From NCBI GenBank assembly GCA_000990945.1, contig LBQR01000029.1, positions 1 to 41,939 on the forward strand: a DNA stretch of 41,939 nt. The letters are read 5' to 3'. This stretch comes from Candidatus Moranbacteria bacterium GW2011_GWF2_35_54 (GTDB taxonomy: Bacteria; Patescibacteriota; Minisyncoccia; Moranbacterales; UBA9337). Position numbers and translations under genes: made by a program. The notes below the pieces were generated by a model. It was not told where the DNA came from and ran no database searches. It worked only from the letters and a program-made list of their open reading frames with translations. Shown here in pieces: positions 1 to 7,670 of this stretch (positions are counted from its first letter, which is position 1; each line of letters starts with the position of its first letter).

Positions 1-69
1 TGATAGTATTTATTAGATCTCTCCATGCATAAATTTCCGAGTACAGAAATTTACTTAGTCGAGATGACA
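1..69. repeat. Right half of family A intergenic repeat, cut by window edge
   Basis: This is the right half of the intergenic repeat whose complete copies lie at 17884-18010 and 27750-27879. It contains the hairpin 31-52, with arms AAATTTC and GAAATTT around a loop holding GAGTAC, and ends with the terminal motif TCGAGATGACA. The left half is presumably outside the window. Confidence 0.75.
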
Positions 70-70
70 T

Positions 71-664
71 ATGACCTATAATTGTATGAACAAAGAAAAA
101 TTAGAAAAATTAAATAAAGAAATGCTAGCTTGTACAAAGTGTGCGCTTAGTAATGGTTGCAAGCAAGTTGTGCCAGGGGCGGGGAGTGCCAACGCGCAGA
201 TTATGTTTATCGGCGAAGCGCCGGGGAAAAAAGAAGATGAACTAGGTGCGCCTTTCGTGGGAGCGGCGGGAAAGTTTTTGGATGAAATGCTGGCAATCAT
301 AAAATTAAAAAGAGAAGACGTCTATATTGCTAATACAGTCAAATGCCGTCCGATCGAAAATCGCGACCCCTCTCAAGAAGAAAAAGATATTTGTTGGCCA
401 TGGCTGGAAAAACAAATTGCCATTATCCAACCTAAAATTATTGTTACTCTGGGCAGGCATTCGATGAATTTATTTTTGCCTGAATTAAAAATATCCGAAG
501 CGCATGGAAAAGCGATTAAAAAAGATTTTCCCGAAATAGGTGAGCAAACTTTTTTTACCCTCTATCATCCCGCGGCCGCTCTCTATAATGGCGGACTGCG
601 CCAGACGCTAATAAAAGATTTCAAAAAAATTCCCAAGGTTTTAAGGGAAACAGATAAAGGATGA
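71..664 (+). CDS. udg: Family 4 (4Fe-4S) uracil-DNA glycosylase
   Basis: A 197-residue protein that removes uracil from DNA as the first step of base excision repair. The motif GEAPG at residues 48-52, followed by the E-x-x-x-G-x-PFVG-x-AG block, is the family 4 active site, and the LYHPAA motif near residue 165 is the second conserved block. Cysteines 21, 24, 92 and 108 have the spacing of the iron-sulfur ligands. The length is normal. A second ATG lies five codons in and either could be used; neither has a Shine-Dalgarno sequence. It stands alone, read toward secE, with a repeat remnant between them. Confidence 0.93.
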   Translation: MTYNCMNKEKLEKLNKEMLACTKCALSNGCKQVVPGAGSANAQIMFIGEAPGKKEDELGAPFVGAAGKFLDEMLAIIKLKREDVYIANTVKCRPIENRDPSQEEKDICWPWLEKQIAIIQPKIIVTLGRHSMNLFLPELKISEAHGKAIKKDFPEIGEQTFFTLYHPAAALYNGGLRQTLIKDFKKIPKVLRETDKG

Positions 665-715
665 TTTATGATGTAAGATTTAAGATTTATGAATTGGGTT
701 TTAGTTTTGTTATTT

Positions 716-762
716 TGAGATTGCCACGTAAATATCGAGTACAATATTTACTCGCAATGACA
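716..762. repeat. Half copy of family B repeat with GAGTAC-loop hairpin
   Basis: The block starts with GATTGCCACG and ends with CTCGCAATGACA, matching the right half of the family B repeats at 4515-4615 and 21181-21298. Its hairpin (729-750) has arms TAAATAT and ATATTTA around GAGTAC, an arm sequence not found in the other copies. Confidence 0.65.
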
Positions 763-821
763 GGTGGTGGATGGCGAAATTCGTAAATTCGTATGAATTA
801 GTAATTCGTAAAGAATCATGT

Positions 822-850
822 TTGACAAATCTCTCAATATACTATATATT
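822..850 (+). promoter_or_regulatory. Sigma-70-type promoter for secE-nusG-rplK
   Basis: TTGACA at 822-827 and TATATT at 845-850 are separated by 17 bases, close to the bacterial consensus. Transcription would begin near 857, so the transcript would start with the hairpin at 859-883 before reaching secE. Confidence 0.7.
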
Positions 851-858
851 TATAAACA

Positions 859-883
859 TAAAAGCCCTGAGAGGCTTTTTAAA
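859..883 (+). terminator. Terminator-like hairpin at predicted start of secE transcript
   Basis: AAAAGCC and GGCTTTTT form a stem with a six-base loop and a run of T. A second possible stem, GGCTA with TAGCC, follows at 887-901. It either ends the upstream glycosylase transcript or, given the promoter just before it, acts as an attenuator for secE. The sequence alone does not decide. Confidence 0.5.
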
Positions 884-921
884 AAAGGCTAAAAAATAGC
901 CCTAAAAATTAAAAAAAATCA

Positions 922-1107
922 ATGAAAAAAATTTTTGATTTTATCGTCGAGGCCAAGGCAGAATTGTTAAAAGTCAATTGGCCAACTAAAAAGCAGACAT
1001 TGAATTACACTCTCATAATTATTGGAGTAAGTGTGGTGATTTCTTTGTTTTTGGGAAGCTTGGATTATCTTTTCGGCGGAATTTTGAAGAATTTCATTGT
1101 AAAATAA
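922..1107 (+). CDS. secE: Preprotein translocase subunit SecE
   Basis: A 61-residue protein, the usual size for a minimal bacterial SecE, the clamp subunit of the SecYEG channel. The amphipathic N-terminal segment with the conserved KVNWPTKKQ (about residues 18-26) is followed by one membrane helix at about 30-52. It is the first gene of the classic secE-nusG-rplK order. No Shine-Dalgarno sequence precedes the ATG; the leader is almost all A and T. Confidence 0.95.
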   Translation: MKKIFDFIVEAKAELLKVNWPTKKQTLNYTLIIIGVSVVISLFLGSLDYLFGGILKNFIVK

Positions 1108-1193
1108 TTTTAAATCATGTTAGCAATTAGCATATTAACACGTTAACAAAAAACATTATTTATATGATGTTAAAATGTTGAAATGTTTGAAAT

Positions 1194-1739
1194 ATGGCAA
1201 AACAAAGTCAACATCATGGTCGCGCTTGGTATGTACTGCACACTTATTCCGGTTATGAAGATAACGTGGCCTACAATTTAAAACAAAGAATTGAATCTAT
1301 GGATATGCAGGATTTGATTTTTGATGTGATTGTCCCCAAGGAAAAAAAGATTAAGATTAAAAGTGGTAAAAGAGTAACGATAGAGGAGAGAATTTATCCC
1401 GGATATGTTTTAGTAGATATGATTGTAACAGACGCTTCTTGGTATGTGGTTAGAAACACACCCAATGTTACAGGATTTATCGGACTAGGCACAACTCCAA
1501 CTCCTATTGATCCAGAGGAGGTTAAGGCTCTTAAAAAGAGAATTGGAGTATCTGAGCCAAAATATAAATTGGATATCAAAGAGGGGGAATCAGTTAAAAT
1601 TACCGATGGACCGTTTAAGGATCATGATGGAAAAGTAAAAGAAATTGATGAAGAAAGAGGAAAAGTAAAAGTTTCAGTTTCAATCTTTGGTCGAGAGACT
1701 CCAGTTGAATTGGACTTTTTACAGATTAAAAAAATATAA
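1194..1739 (+). CDS. nusG: Transcription termination/antitermination factor NusG
   Basis: A 181-residue NusG, which binds RNA polymerase and promotes processive transcription and transcription-translation coupling. The N-terminal NGN domain begins with RAWYVLHTYSGYE and includes the YPGYVLV segment near residue 66. The C-terminal KOW domain (about 128-155) has DGPFKDHDGKV and ends in SIFGRETPVELDF. Full length and intact. It sits between secE and rplK, as in most bacteria. The spacer ahead of it is made of ATGTTA/TTAACA-type repeats and holds no Shine-Dalgarno sequence. Confidence 0.97.
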   Translation: MAKQSQHHGRAWYVLHTYSGYEDNVAYNLKQRIESMDMQDLIFDVIVPKEKKIKIKSGKRVTIEERIYPGYVLVDMIVTDASWYVVRNTPNVTGFIGLGTTPTPIDPEEVKALKKRIGVSEPKYKLDIKEGESVKITDGPFKDHDGKVKEIDEERGKVKVSVSIFGRETPVELDFLQIKKI

Positions 1740-1743
1740 ATTC

Positions 1744-1862
1744 ATATTAGCAAGTAACATATTAGCATATTAACATAGGCAGAGTCTGAGATTTTATTAA
1801 AATATAGTATTTCTTGGGGTGATGCTTAAATGTTAAAATGTTAAAATGTTAAAATGATACAA
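1744..1862. repeat. AT-rich TTAGCA/TTAACA and TTAAAATG short-word repeats
   Basis: The nusG-rplK spacer is built from repeated words: three variants of a TTAGCA or TTAACA word, then three tandem copies of ATGTTAAA at 1829-1853. A related block precedes nusG at 1118-1190. The words recur before other genes here, for example at 10380 and 18035. Confidence 0.5.
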
Positions 1863-1864
1863 TT

Positions 1865-2284
1865 ATGGCAAAGGCAAAAACAGTTATAAAACTTCAAATA
1901 CCAGCTGGAAAAGCAAATCCAGCTCCACCAGTTGGACCAGCTTTGGGACAACATGGAGTTAACATTCAAGATTTCTGTGCTCAATTTAATAATAAGAGCC
2001 AAGAGAGAATGGGAGATATCGTGCCAGTTGAAATTACAGTTAATGAGGATAGAAGTTTTTCATTTATTATGAAAACTTCACCTGCTTCAGATTTACTAAA
2101 GAAAGCCGCTGGAGTAGAAAAGGGCGCTGGTAATCCTTTGAAAGATAAGGTAGGAAAAGTTACCAAAGCTCAAGTGAAAGAAATTGCTGAGAAAAAAATG
2201 GAAGATCTTAATGCTGATGATGTGGAGGCTGCGATGAAAATTATCGAAGGCACAGCTAGATCAATGGGGATTAAGGTTGAATAA
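1865..2284 (+). CDS. rplK: Ribosomal protein L11
   Basis: A 139-residue L11 of the large subunit GTPase-associated centre. It carries the proline-rich N-terminal signature [20 protein letters not shown] and the C-terminal RNA-binding signature [22 protein letters not shown]. The protein is complete with no unusual insertions. It follows nusG in the standard order, but rplA is not next: two small membrane-protein genes lie between them. The start has no Shine-Dalgarno sequence. Confidence 0.98.
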   Translation: MAKAKTVIKLQIPAGKANPAPPVGPALGQHGVNIQDFCAQFNNKSQERMGDIVPVEITVNEDRSFSFIMKTSPASDLLKKAAGVEKGAGNPLKDKVGKVTKAQVKEIAEKKMEDLNADDVEAAMKIIEGTARSMGIKVE

Positions 2285-2395
2285 TTGAGAAACTGGGAAT
2301 TTAAGAATTTAGGAATGTAGGAATTTGGGAAGTTAAGATTAAAAATCTGTAGTTTTACGAAATTGGATTTCTGCCAAAAACAAAGAGGTGGCGCC

Positions 2396-2626
2396 ATGAC
2401 AAGAGAAAATATTTTTGAGATATACTTGAAAGTTCTTTCTTTGTTGGCTGTGATTGCGTTATTATCATCGGCTTATTTTATTTTAAAAAATAATAATTTA
2501 GGTTGGCAAATATTTGTTTTAGCAGGAGTTATCACTGTTGTTATCTGCGAGTTAGGACAAGAATATTATGGGAGATTTGGCTATCGCCCATGGAAAGATA
2601 AACCATCGATAACCAGGAGGTTATGA
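2396..2626 (+). CDS. Small two-helix membrane protein, unknown
   Basis: I do not recognise this 76-residue protein. It has two hydrophobic segments (about residues 9-27 and 35-55) followed by a basic, tyrosine-rich tail, so it is probably an inner-membrane protein with two helices. The ATG at 2396 is chosen because it follows a GAGGTGG Shine-Dalgarno sequence at a good distance; an in-frame start at 2363 would not use it. It is the first of a pair inserted between rplK and rplA, only three bases ahead of the next gene. Confidence 0.7.
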   Translation: MTRENIFEIYLKVLSLLAVIALLSSAYFILKNNNLGWQIFVLAGVITVVICELGQEYYGRFGYRPWKDKPSITRRL

Positions 2627-2629
2627 ATT

Positions 2630-2947
2630 ATGAATAAGATTTTCCGAAGAGTAAGTGTCTGGTTGTATGAAAAAATGGATAAATCTTTCTGTATAGAAAT
2701 TTCTCCAGAAGCGGAAATAATGGAACTTAAATTTGTAAGTCTTCTTATTTTAGGCATTTTGATTATGCTAGGATGCTGGGGATTTCAAGAGGGAAGGTTT
2801 GATTTTTGGGCAAAAATATTTTGCGCAATGGGCGTGGTAGTAGTGGTATTCATTTTCATTTGGAAAAATGTTTATGGGGGAGTTAGTCTTTTTCAGAAAG
2901 AAAAAAATACTCACGAAAGTGAGGAATCGGCATTTGATGAAAATTGA
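2630..2947 (+). CDS. Small two-helix membrane protein, unknown
   Basis: I do not recognise this 105-residue protein. A short amphipathic N-terminus precedes two membrane helices (about residues 34-52 and 59-78) and a charged, glutamate-rich tail. Its start follows a perfect AGGAGG that overlaps the end of the preceding gene, so the two are probably translated together. Both sit between rplK and rplA, where most bacteria have nothing. Confidence 0.7.
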   Translation: MNKIFRRVSVWLYEKMDKSFCIEISPEAEIMELKFVSLLILGILIMLGCWGFQEGRFDFWAKIFCAMGVVVVVFIFIWKNVYGGVSLFQKEKNTHESEESAFDEN

Positions 2948-3026
2948 ATTGTCCAAGCGTAAAATGTCGGCAGAAGTTGATGAGTGGTTGGAGAATTTTT
3001 TCAATCACTCAAAAATAATAATTTGA
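2937..3026 (+). CDS. Possible 29-residue overlapping ORF
   Basis: An ATG at 2937 overlaps the stop region of the previous gene in an ATGA-type arrangement and opens a 29-codon frame (MKIELSKRKMSAEVDEWLEN at its start). The charged helical sequence and the overlap would fit translational coupling, but there is no homology or codon evidence, so this is only a candidate. Confidence 0.2.
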   Translation: MKIELSKRKMSAEVDEWLENFFNHSKIII

Positions 3027-3101
3027 TTTATTTAAATAATAATAAGTAATTTGTGGGAGGAGATTGTACTAAGCACAACTTCATTATTACCACGAAAAAA
3101 T

Positions 3102-3773
3102 ATGAGAAGAGGAAAAAAGTACAAAGGAGTAATGGAAAAAATAGAGAAGAATAAACTTTATTCTCTAGAAGAAGCGATTAAAATCGTTAAAGAAAATAAA
3201 ATCGCTAATTTTGATGAATCCGTAGAAGTTCATGTAAAAACTAATATTGATCCAAAAAAAGGTGATCAACAGCTTCGCGGTTCAGTTGTTTTCCCACATG
3301 GAACAGGCAAGACCAAGAGGATTGCAGTTATTACTACTACCAAAGCCAAAGAGGCCAAAGAGGCCAAAGCTGATGTGGTAGCGGGAATAGAATTAATTGA
3401 AGACATTAAAAAAGGAAAAATTGATTTTGATATTTTAGTCGCTACTCCAGAAATGATGCCCAAATTAGCTTCAATAGCTAAAATTCTTGGACCAAAGGGA
3501 CTTATGCCTAATCCAAAAACTGATACCGTAACTGACAAAATCAAAGAAGCGGTAGAAATGCTCAAAAAAGGAAAGATGAGCTTTAAAAATGACAATACTG
3601 GAAATGTCCACCAAGTTATCGGCAAAGCATCTTTTAGCGAAGCTCAATTGAAAGAAAATTTTGATTCTCTGATTGAGGCGCTTGAAAAAGCTAAACAAGA
3701 AGCAGTTAAAGGAAAATTGATTGCCAAAGCTGTGCTTTGTTCTACGATGGGACCAGGATTACAAGTAAAATAA
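3102..3773 (+). CDS. rplA: Ribosomal protein L1
   Basis: A 223-residue L1, which binds 23S rRNA in the mobile L1 stalk and often represses its own operon. It begins MRRGKKYKGVMEKI, as L1 normally does, and this fixes the start at 3102; the longer frame from 3051 adds an atypical extension. The signatures PHGTGKTKRIAV and ILGPKGLMPNPKTDTV are present, and the C-terminus CSTMGPGLQVK is normal. A strong terminator follows at once, so rplJ and rplL are not in this operon. A GGAGGAG at 3056-3062 lies too far upstream to serve this ATG. Confidence 0.96.
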   Translation: MRRGKKYKGVMEKIEKNKLYSLEEAIKIVKENKIANFDESVEVHVKTNIDPKKGDQQLRGSVVFPHGTGKTKRIAVITTTKAKEAKEAKADVVAGIELIEDIKKGKIDFDILVATPEMMPKLASIAKILGPKGLMPNPKTDTVTDKIKEAVEMLKKGKMSFKNDNTGNVHQVIGKASFSEAQLKENFDSLIEALEKAKQEAVKGKLIAKAVLCSTMGPGLQVK

Positions 3774-3791
3774 TTTTCAAAAACTTTCAAT

Positions 3792-3826
3792 AAAAAAACC
3801 GTCTTGAAATAAAGGGCGGTTTTTTG
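3792..3826 (+). terminator. Rho-independent terminator after rplA
   Basis: A stem of AAAAAACCGTC against GGCGGTTTTTT with an 11-base loop, ending in six T, 18 bases after the rplA stop. Confidence 0.85.
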
Positions 3827-3847
3827 ATTCGAATTTTTTCTTTGTTT

Positions 3848-3964
3848 TGTCTCTGCGAGTAATTTGAGTACTCTCAAATTGCGTGGCAGTCCAGAAAAAC
3901 AGAATTCTTGATTAAGCATATTTTCCTGGATTGCCACGTCAGGAATACCTTCCTCGCAAAGACA
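3848..3964. repeat. Family B intergenic repeat, complete copy
   Basis: The 117-bp element has ends TGTCTCTGCGAG and CTCGCAAAGACA and an inner inverted pair GTGGCAGTCCAG and CTGGATTGCCAC. The left side contains a hairpin (3861-3880) with arms AATTTGA and TCAAATT around GTACTC. The right side has GGAATACCTTCC, a variant of the AGGA-TCCT hairpin seen at 21191. Confidence 0.8.
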
Positions 3965-4073
3965 TGCATACTTTTTCATAGGGGTCAGTGAGGAGTTATG
4001 CAGTGCTCTGTTCCTGCACTTGATTTTTTCTTGCTTTTCGATTACTGTATATGGAAGGCAAAGAGTTATTTTT

Positions 4074-4102
4074 TTGGATATATTAACAGGCAGAAGTATA
4101 AT
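4074..4102 (+). promoter_or_regulatory. Promoter of the orphan gene at 4134
   Basis: TTGGAT at 4074-4079 and TATAAT at 4097-4102 are 17 bases apart, 31 bases before the start codon and upstream of a GAGGAGG ribosome-binding site. Confidence 0.65.
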
Positions 4103-4133
4103 TGTCGTTTTAATTTAAGAGGAGGTTATTATT

Positions 4134-4361
4134 ATGGCTGATAATGGAAAATCTTTAAGATTTGAAATTACAATCAAGAGAAACGATGAGGGTGTGCCTG
4201 AAGTTGTTATGTCGGCAGAGGTGATTAGGAGCGATGGATCTCCTGATAAAATAGGTACGGATATTTTCTCGCTTACTGAAAATTTAGAACATGCCCTAAA
4301 GATTCTTAAGGGGAGAGTGGGTCAAAATGCTTGCGAAATGTTTTTGGATGTTATGACCTGA
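4134..4361 (+). CDS. Small soluble orphan protein
   Basis: I do not recognise this 75-residue acidic protein. The first half (RFEITIKRNDEGVPEVVMSAEVI) looks like two beta strands and the second half (ENLEHALKILKGRVGQNACEMFLDVM) a helix; it has no membrane segment and no signal peptide. It has its own promoter (4074-4102), a strong GAGGAGG ribosome-binding site and its own terminator, so it is an independent transcription unit. The strong Shine-Dalgarno sequence sets it apart from nearby conserved genes. Confidence 0.7.
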   Translation: MADNGKSLRFEITIKRNDEGVPEVVMSAEVIRSDGSPDKIGTDIFSLTENLEHALKILKGRVGQNACEMFLDVMT

Positions 4362-4385
4362 TGTAGCACGACAAATCTTTTTCAG

Positions 4386-4430
4386 AAAAAAATCTCTTAA
4401 GAATATCATTTTCCTAAGAGATTTTTTATT
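4386..4430 (+). terminator. Rho-independent terminator after the orphan gene
   Basis: AAAAATCTCTTA pairs with TAAGAGATTTTTT across a loop of about 17 bases, leaving a run of T. Confidence 0.8.
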
Positions 4431-4514
4431 TGTTTGAATTTGCATGTTAGATTTTAATTTGAAACAAAAAAGATAAAGTAACTGGCCAGTTTTCTCCAAA
4501 GACAGAATAGAGTT

Positions 4515-4615
4515 TGTCTTTGCGAGTCGGTACTCCGACGTGGCAATCCAGAATTACACACTTTAAAACCTAGATTGCCACGCAATTTCTGAGTACAGAA
4601 ATTACTCGCAAAGAC
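4515..4615. repeat. Family B intergenic repeat, complete copy
   Basis: Ends TGTCTTTGCGAG and CTCGCAAAGACG enclose an inverted pair GTGGCAATCCAG and TAGATTGCCACG. Both halves hold a marked hairpin: arms GTCG and CGAC around GTACTC at 4526-4539, and arms AATTTCT and AGAAATT around GAGTAC at 4584-4603. The two arm sequences are unrelated to each other. Confidence 0.8.
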
Positions 4616-4700
4616 GATAAAGATGGGTTGGTTTTAGAGAGAGTGAATAATTATAATATAAAATACAATATAAAATATAGAATATTTTATATTTTTGTGT

Positions 4701-4706
4701 TATTAT
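4701..4706 (+). promoter_or_regulatory. Possible -10 box of a leaderless RNase H transcript
   Basis: TATTAT ends six bases before the ATG at 4713, so transcription would start at or next to the start codon. There is no ribosome-binding site. The surrounding DNA is so AT-rich that chance is a real possibility. Confidence 0.3.
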
Positions 4707-4712
4707 TTAAAC

Positions 4713-5144
4713 ATGGAAAATAAAATAGTAATCTACACTGACGGTGGTTCGCGAGGAAATCCTGGACCAGCGGGGATTGGTGTTTGGATAAAGACATTAG
4801 ATAAAAAATACGGAGAATGTATCGGAATAAAAACCAATAATGATGCTGAATACGAAGCATTGATTTTTGGTCTGAAAAAAGTCAAAGCTCTGCTGGGAAA
4901 AACTAAAGCCAAACAATTTGAAATTGAATGCTATGCTGATAGCGAATTAATGGTTAAGCAACTTAATCATGAGTACAAATTAAAAGAAGAAAGAATCCAA
5001 AAATATTTTATTGAAATTTGGAATTTAATGCTGGATTTTAAAGAAGTTAAATTTAATCATGTGATGCGTGAAAAGAATAAGGTGGCGGATGAGATGGTGA
5101 ATGCGGCGTTGGATGGGAAGTGTAAACAGACGAGTCTTTTGTAA
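4713..5144 (+). CDS. rnhA: Ribonuclease HI family protein
   Basis: A 143-residue RNase H-fold protein that cuts the RNA strand of RNA-DNA hybrids. The catalytic carboxylates are visible: YTDGGSRGNPG near residues 8-18, NDAEYEAL near 48, CYADSELMVKQL near 77, and the final Asp in REKNKVADEMVNAAL. The sequence resembles the shorter RNase HI-like proteins rather than the E. coli enzyme with its basic protrusion. Start at 4713 because the six codons upstream encode nothing conserved. No Shine-Dalgarno sequence. Confidence 0.88.
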   Translation: MENKIVIYTDGGSRGNPGPAGIGVWIKTLDKKYGECIGIKTNNDAEYEALIFGLKKVKALLGKTKAKQFEIECYADSELMVKQLNHEYKLKEERIQKYFIEIWNLMLDFKEVKFNHVMREKNKVADEMVNAALDGKCKQTSLL

Positions 5145-5188
5145 AAATGAATTATGAATTAAGAATTATGAATTAAGATTTGTAAATT

Positions 5189-5578
5189 ATGGAAAACAAA
5201 AAAGAAAAAATAAAATCGTTTACTGATTTAAACGCTTGGAGAGAAGGGCATAAGTTGGTTTTGGAAATTTATAATGTAACAAAACTATTTCCTGAGGATG
5301 AGAGATTCGGTTTAATTTCTCAAATGAGAAGATGCGTAGTTTCTATAACATCAAATATCGCAGAGGGATTTAGTCGCAAAGGCATAAAGGAAAAAATTCA
5401 GTTTTATCACATATCCCTTGGTTCCATAACAGAATTGCAGAATCAATTAGTAATCTGTAGAGATTTAAAAATTTTAGATAATGATAAATTTAAAAAAATA
5501 GCTCAGCAAACTACGCTGGTACAAAAAATTACCAACGGATTGATTAAATCAACAAAATACATGAATTCTGAATCTTAA
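5189..5578 (+). CDS. Four-helix-bundle protein (23S rRNA intervening-sequence family)
   Basis: A 129-residue all-helical protein. The segments FTDLNAWREGHKLVLEIYNV, SQMRRCVVSITSNIAEGF and YHISLGSITELQNQL are the hallmarks of the family found in 23S rRNA intervening sequences and also as stand-alone genes. The related Avd protein serves diversity-generating retroelements, but no reverse transcriptase is present here, so the role is unknown. Inverted short-word repeats (ATGAATTAAGAATTATG type at 5147-5180, the complementary type at 5574-5605) bracket the gene, which may mean that it moved as a cassette. Confidence 0.85.
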   Translation: MENKKEKIKSFTDLNAWREGHKLVLEIYNVTKLFPEDERFGLISQMRRCVVSITSNIAEGFSRKGIKEKIQFYHISLGSITELQNQLVICRDLKILDNDKFKKIAQQTTLVQKITNGLIKSTKYMNSES

Positions 5579-5615
5579 TTCTTAATTCATACTTCTTAAT
5601 TCACATAAAATAAAT

Positions 5616-6629
5616 ATGAAAAAAAGAAAAAAAATAATCATCTGGATAATTGTACTAGCGATTTTGGGTGCGGGTGCTTTTTACTATTTCAAACCCAAAG
5701 AAACTGGGCCGGAGTACACCACGGAAAAAGTAGCTAAGGCAGATATTGAGCAAACTGTTTCCGTAACTGGAGAAGTGAGTGATACTAGTAAGATAGATAT
5801 TACTCCTGAAATAAGCGGGACGGTTGATGAGTTATTAGTGGAAGTTGGCGATAAAGTAACAGCTGGACAAAAAATTGCCAAAATTAATGATTCCGTAGTA
5901 CGTTCTCAATTAACGGAAGCTTTGATTGCACTCCAAATTCAGCAAGAGCAATTGGATTTAAAGAGGCGAAAATGGGATGCATTAAAGCCAGAGGAAAAGG
6001 AGGCAGCTAAACTAACAGTAGAGAGTGCACGAGCTACTACTTGGACATTACAAAAACAATTAAAGAAAAATATTGTTTATGCGCCTGTGGATGGAATTAT
6101 TACCAAGAAATATTTAGAAGAAGGAGAGATGGCTTCTATGGCAACACCGATTGTGAGTGTGTCAGGAGAAAAAGGTTTTGAAATCAAAGCCAATATCCCA
6201 GAGTCAGATATTAATAAAATTAAAATAGGACAAAAAGGACAATCGACTTTTGATGCTTTTCTTTCAGATGAAATATTTGAATTTGAAGTTACCAAGATAG
6301 AACCAGCTGCAACTATTATTCAGGATGTGGTTTATTATGAAGTGACCTTTAAAATTTTAACTCAAGATAATCGCATCAAGTCAGGGATGAGTACCGATAT
6401 TGATATTTTAACTGCCGAGAAGAAAGATGTTCTGGCAGTTTCCAATCAAGCGATTAAAAATGATGAGGGCAATCGATATGTGGAAGTTTTGGAAGTGAAA
6501 GATGAAGTTAAAACTACTAAAAAGGTAAATGTAAAAGCAGGCTTGCGGGGAGATGACGGAATGACAGAAATTATCTCTGGTTTAAATGGCGGAGAAGATG
6601 TAATAACTTTTACGAAAGAAGCGAAATAA
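5616..6629 (+). CDS. MacA/HlyD-type periplasmic adaptor of an ABC exporter
   Basis: A 337-residue adaptor anchored by one N-terminal membrane helix (about 5-24). The order is barrel-sandwich half one (GTVDELLVEVGDKVTAGQKIAKI, about 69-90), a short coiled-coil hairpin, half two (NIVYAPVDGIITKKYLEEGEMA, about 150-171) and a beta-barrel/membrane-proximal end. The hairpin is short, as expected where no outer-membrane TolC partner exists. The ABC ATPase begins four bases after its stop and two permeases follow, so the four form one exporter set. Substrate unknown. Confidence 0.9.
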   Translation: MKKRKKIIIWIIVLAILGAGAFYYFKPKETGPEYTTEKVAKADIEQTVSVTGEVSDTSKIDITPEISGTVDELLVEVGDKVTAGQKIAKINDSVVRSQLTEALIALQIQQEQLDLKRRKWDALKPEEKEAAKLTVESARATTWTLQKQLKKNIVYAPVDGIITKKYLEEGEMASMATPIVSVSGEKGFEIKANIPESDINKIKIGQKGQSTFDAFLSDEIFEFEVTKIEPAATIIQDVVYYEVTFKILTQDNRIKSGMSTDIDILTAEKKDVLAVSNQAIKNDEGNRYVEVLEVKDEVKTTKKVNVKAGLRGDDGMTEIISGLNGGEDVITFTKEAK

Positions 6630-6632
6630 AAT

Positions 6633-7361
6633 ATGTCAATTCCAATTATCGAAGTAAAAAATCTAACCAAGACTTACATTAATGGTGAAGTGGAGACTTT
6701 GGCGTTGCGTGAAAATTCTTTTAATGTAGAAAAAGGGGAGTTTGTCTCTATTATGGGTCCTAGCGGAAGCGGTAAATCAACCTTGATGCAGATGTTGGGA
6801 CTTCTGGACAAGCCCAGCGGGGGAGAATATTTATTAGAAGGAAAAAATACTAGAGATTTCTCAGATGATATGCTGGCTGAAACTAGAAATAGCAAAATTG
6901 GTTTTGTTTTTCAAACTTTTAATCTTTTGCCTCGCACAAGCGTGTATGAAAATGTAGAGCTGCCTCTTTTATACAATAGAAACATCAGCAGTAAAATTAA
7001 CGAAAAAAGAATTACCGAAGCTTTGAAATCAGTTGGCATGGAACATCGCACAGATTATTTGTCCAATCAGCTCTCTGGAGGAGAAAAACAAAGAGTAGCG
7101 ATAGCACGGGCGCTAGTAACTGATCCGGAAATAATTTTTGCCGATGAACCTACGGGAAATCTGGATTCTAAAAGTGGGACGCAGATAATGCAAATTTTAC
7201 AGAAATTAAATAATGAAGGAAAAACAATTATTCTGGTGACCCATGAAACTTTTACTGCTCAGCATGCCAAAAGGATTTTAAATGTAAAAGACGGCAAGAT
7301 AATTTCCGATGAAATAGTTAAAGAAAGAAAAATAGCAGTGGATGGAGAACTTTTGAAGTAA
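6633..7361 (+). CDS. MacB/LolD-type ABC transporter ATP-binding protein
   Basis: A 242-residue ATPase with Walker [10 protein letters not shown] (about 43-51), Q-loop [10 protein letters not shown], signature [15 protein letters not shown], Walker [13 protein letters not shown] and H-loop VTHE. This is the type 7 (mechanotransmission) ABC class that works with FtsX-like permeases. It is almost fused to the adaptor gene upstream. The permeases it should energise lie at 7671 and 9075, the first separated by a 176-bp repeat. All motifs are intact. Confidence 0.94.
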   Translation: MSIPIIEVKNLTKTYINGEVETLALRENSFNVEKGEFVSIMGPSGSGKSTLMQMLGLLDKPSGGEYLLEGKNTRDFSDDMLAETRNSKIGFVFQTFNLLPRTSVYENVELPLLYNRNISSKINEKRITEALKSVGMEHRTDYLSNQLSGGEKQRVAIARALVTDPEIIFADEPTGNLDSKSGTQIMQILQKLNNEGKTIILVTHETFTAQHAKRILNVKDGKIISDEIVKERKIAVDGELLK

Positions 7362-7418
7362 TTTAGAATTTCCAATTTTGAATTTCGAATGAATTTTAAG
7401 AGCATTATTCAATTTTTC

Positions 7419-7594
7419 TGTCATTCCAGAAGATAAATTTTCTAAGCGATTCGCCAGCTGGCGGAGAGCTTTTAGAAAATTATCTATCTGGAATCTCAAA
7501 CATGTATTAATTTGTTGTATATGAATGAGATCCCACATAAGTAAATTTCTAAAGCTCCTTACGTCGCTAAGAAATTTTACTTTCTGGGATGACA
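7419..7594. repeat. Family C MITE-like repeat, copy 1
   Basis: A 176-bp element with terminal inverted repeats (TGTCATTCCAGAAGAT at the left; the right end reads as TGTCATCCCAGAAAGT on the other strand). An inverted, diverged copy lies at 13711-13880. Inside is CGCCAGCTGGCG. An open frame across the element is a by-product, since both copies keep it. It fills most of the gap between the ATPase and the first permease. Confidence 0.8.
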
Positions 7595-7670
7595 ATGCAG
7601 GGGTTTTAAAAAATTAAAGCATTGGAATTTGATTCAAAATTTAAAATTATAAATTTAAAATTGCGCAAGC

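Noticed and set aside
3051-3101. Longer start for L1 at 3051
   Set aside because: The extra 17 residues have no counterpart in L1 proteins and the GGAGGAG lies inside this extension, while MRRGKKY is the normal start.
5189-5578. Diversity-generating retroelement accessory protein (Avd)
   Set aside because: The fold is related, but no reverse transcriptase or template repeat lies nearby.
7278-7595. Minus-strand frame of 105 codons, and the similar frame at 13671-13889
   Set aside because: Both are readings of the two family C repeat copies; shared peptide text follows from shared repeat DNA, and neither has a start signal.
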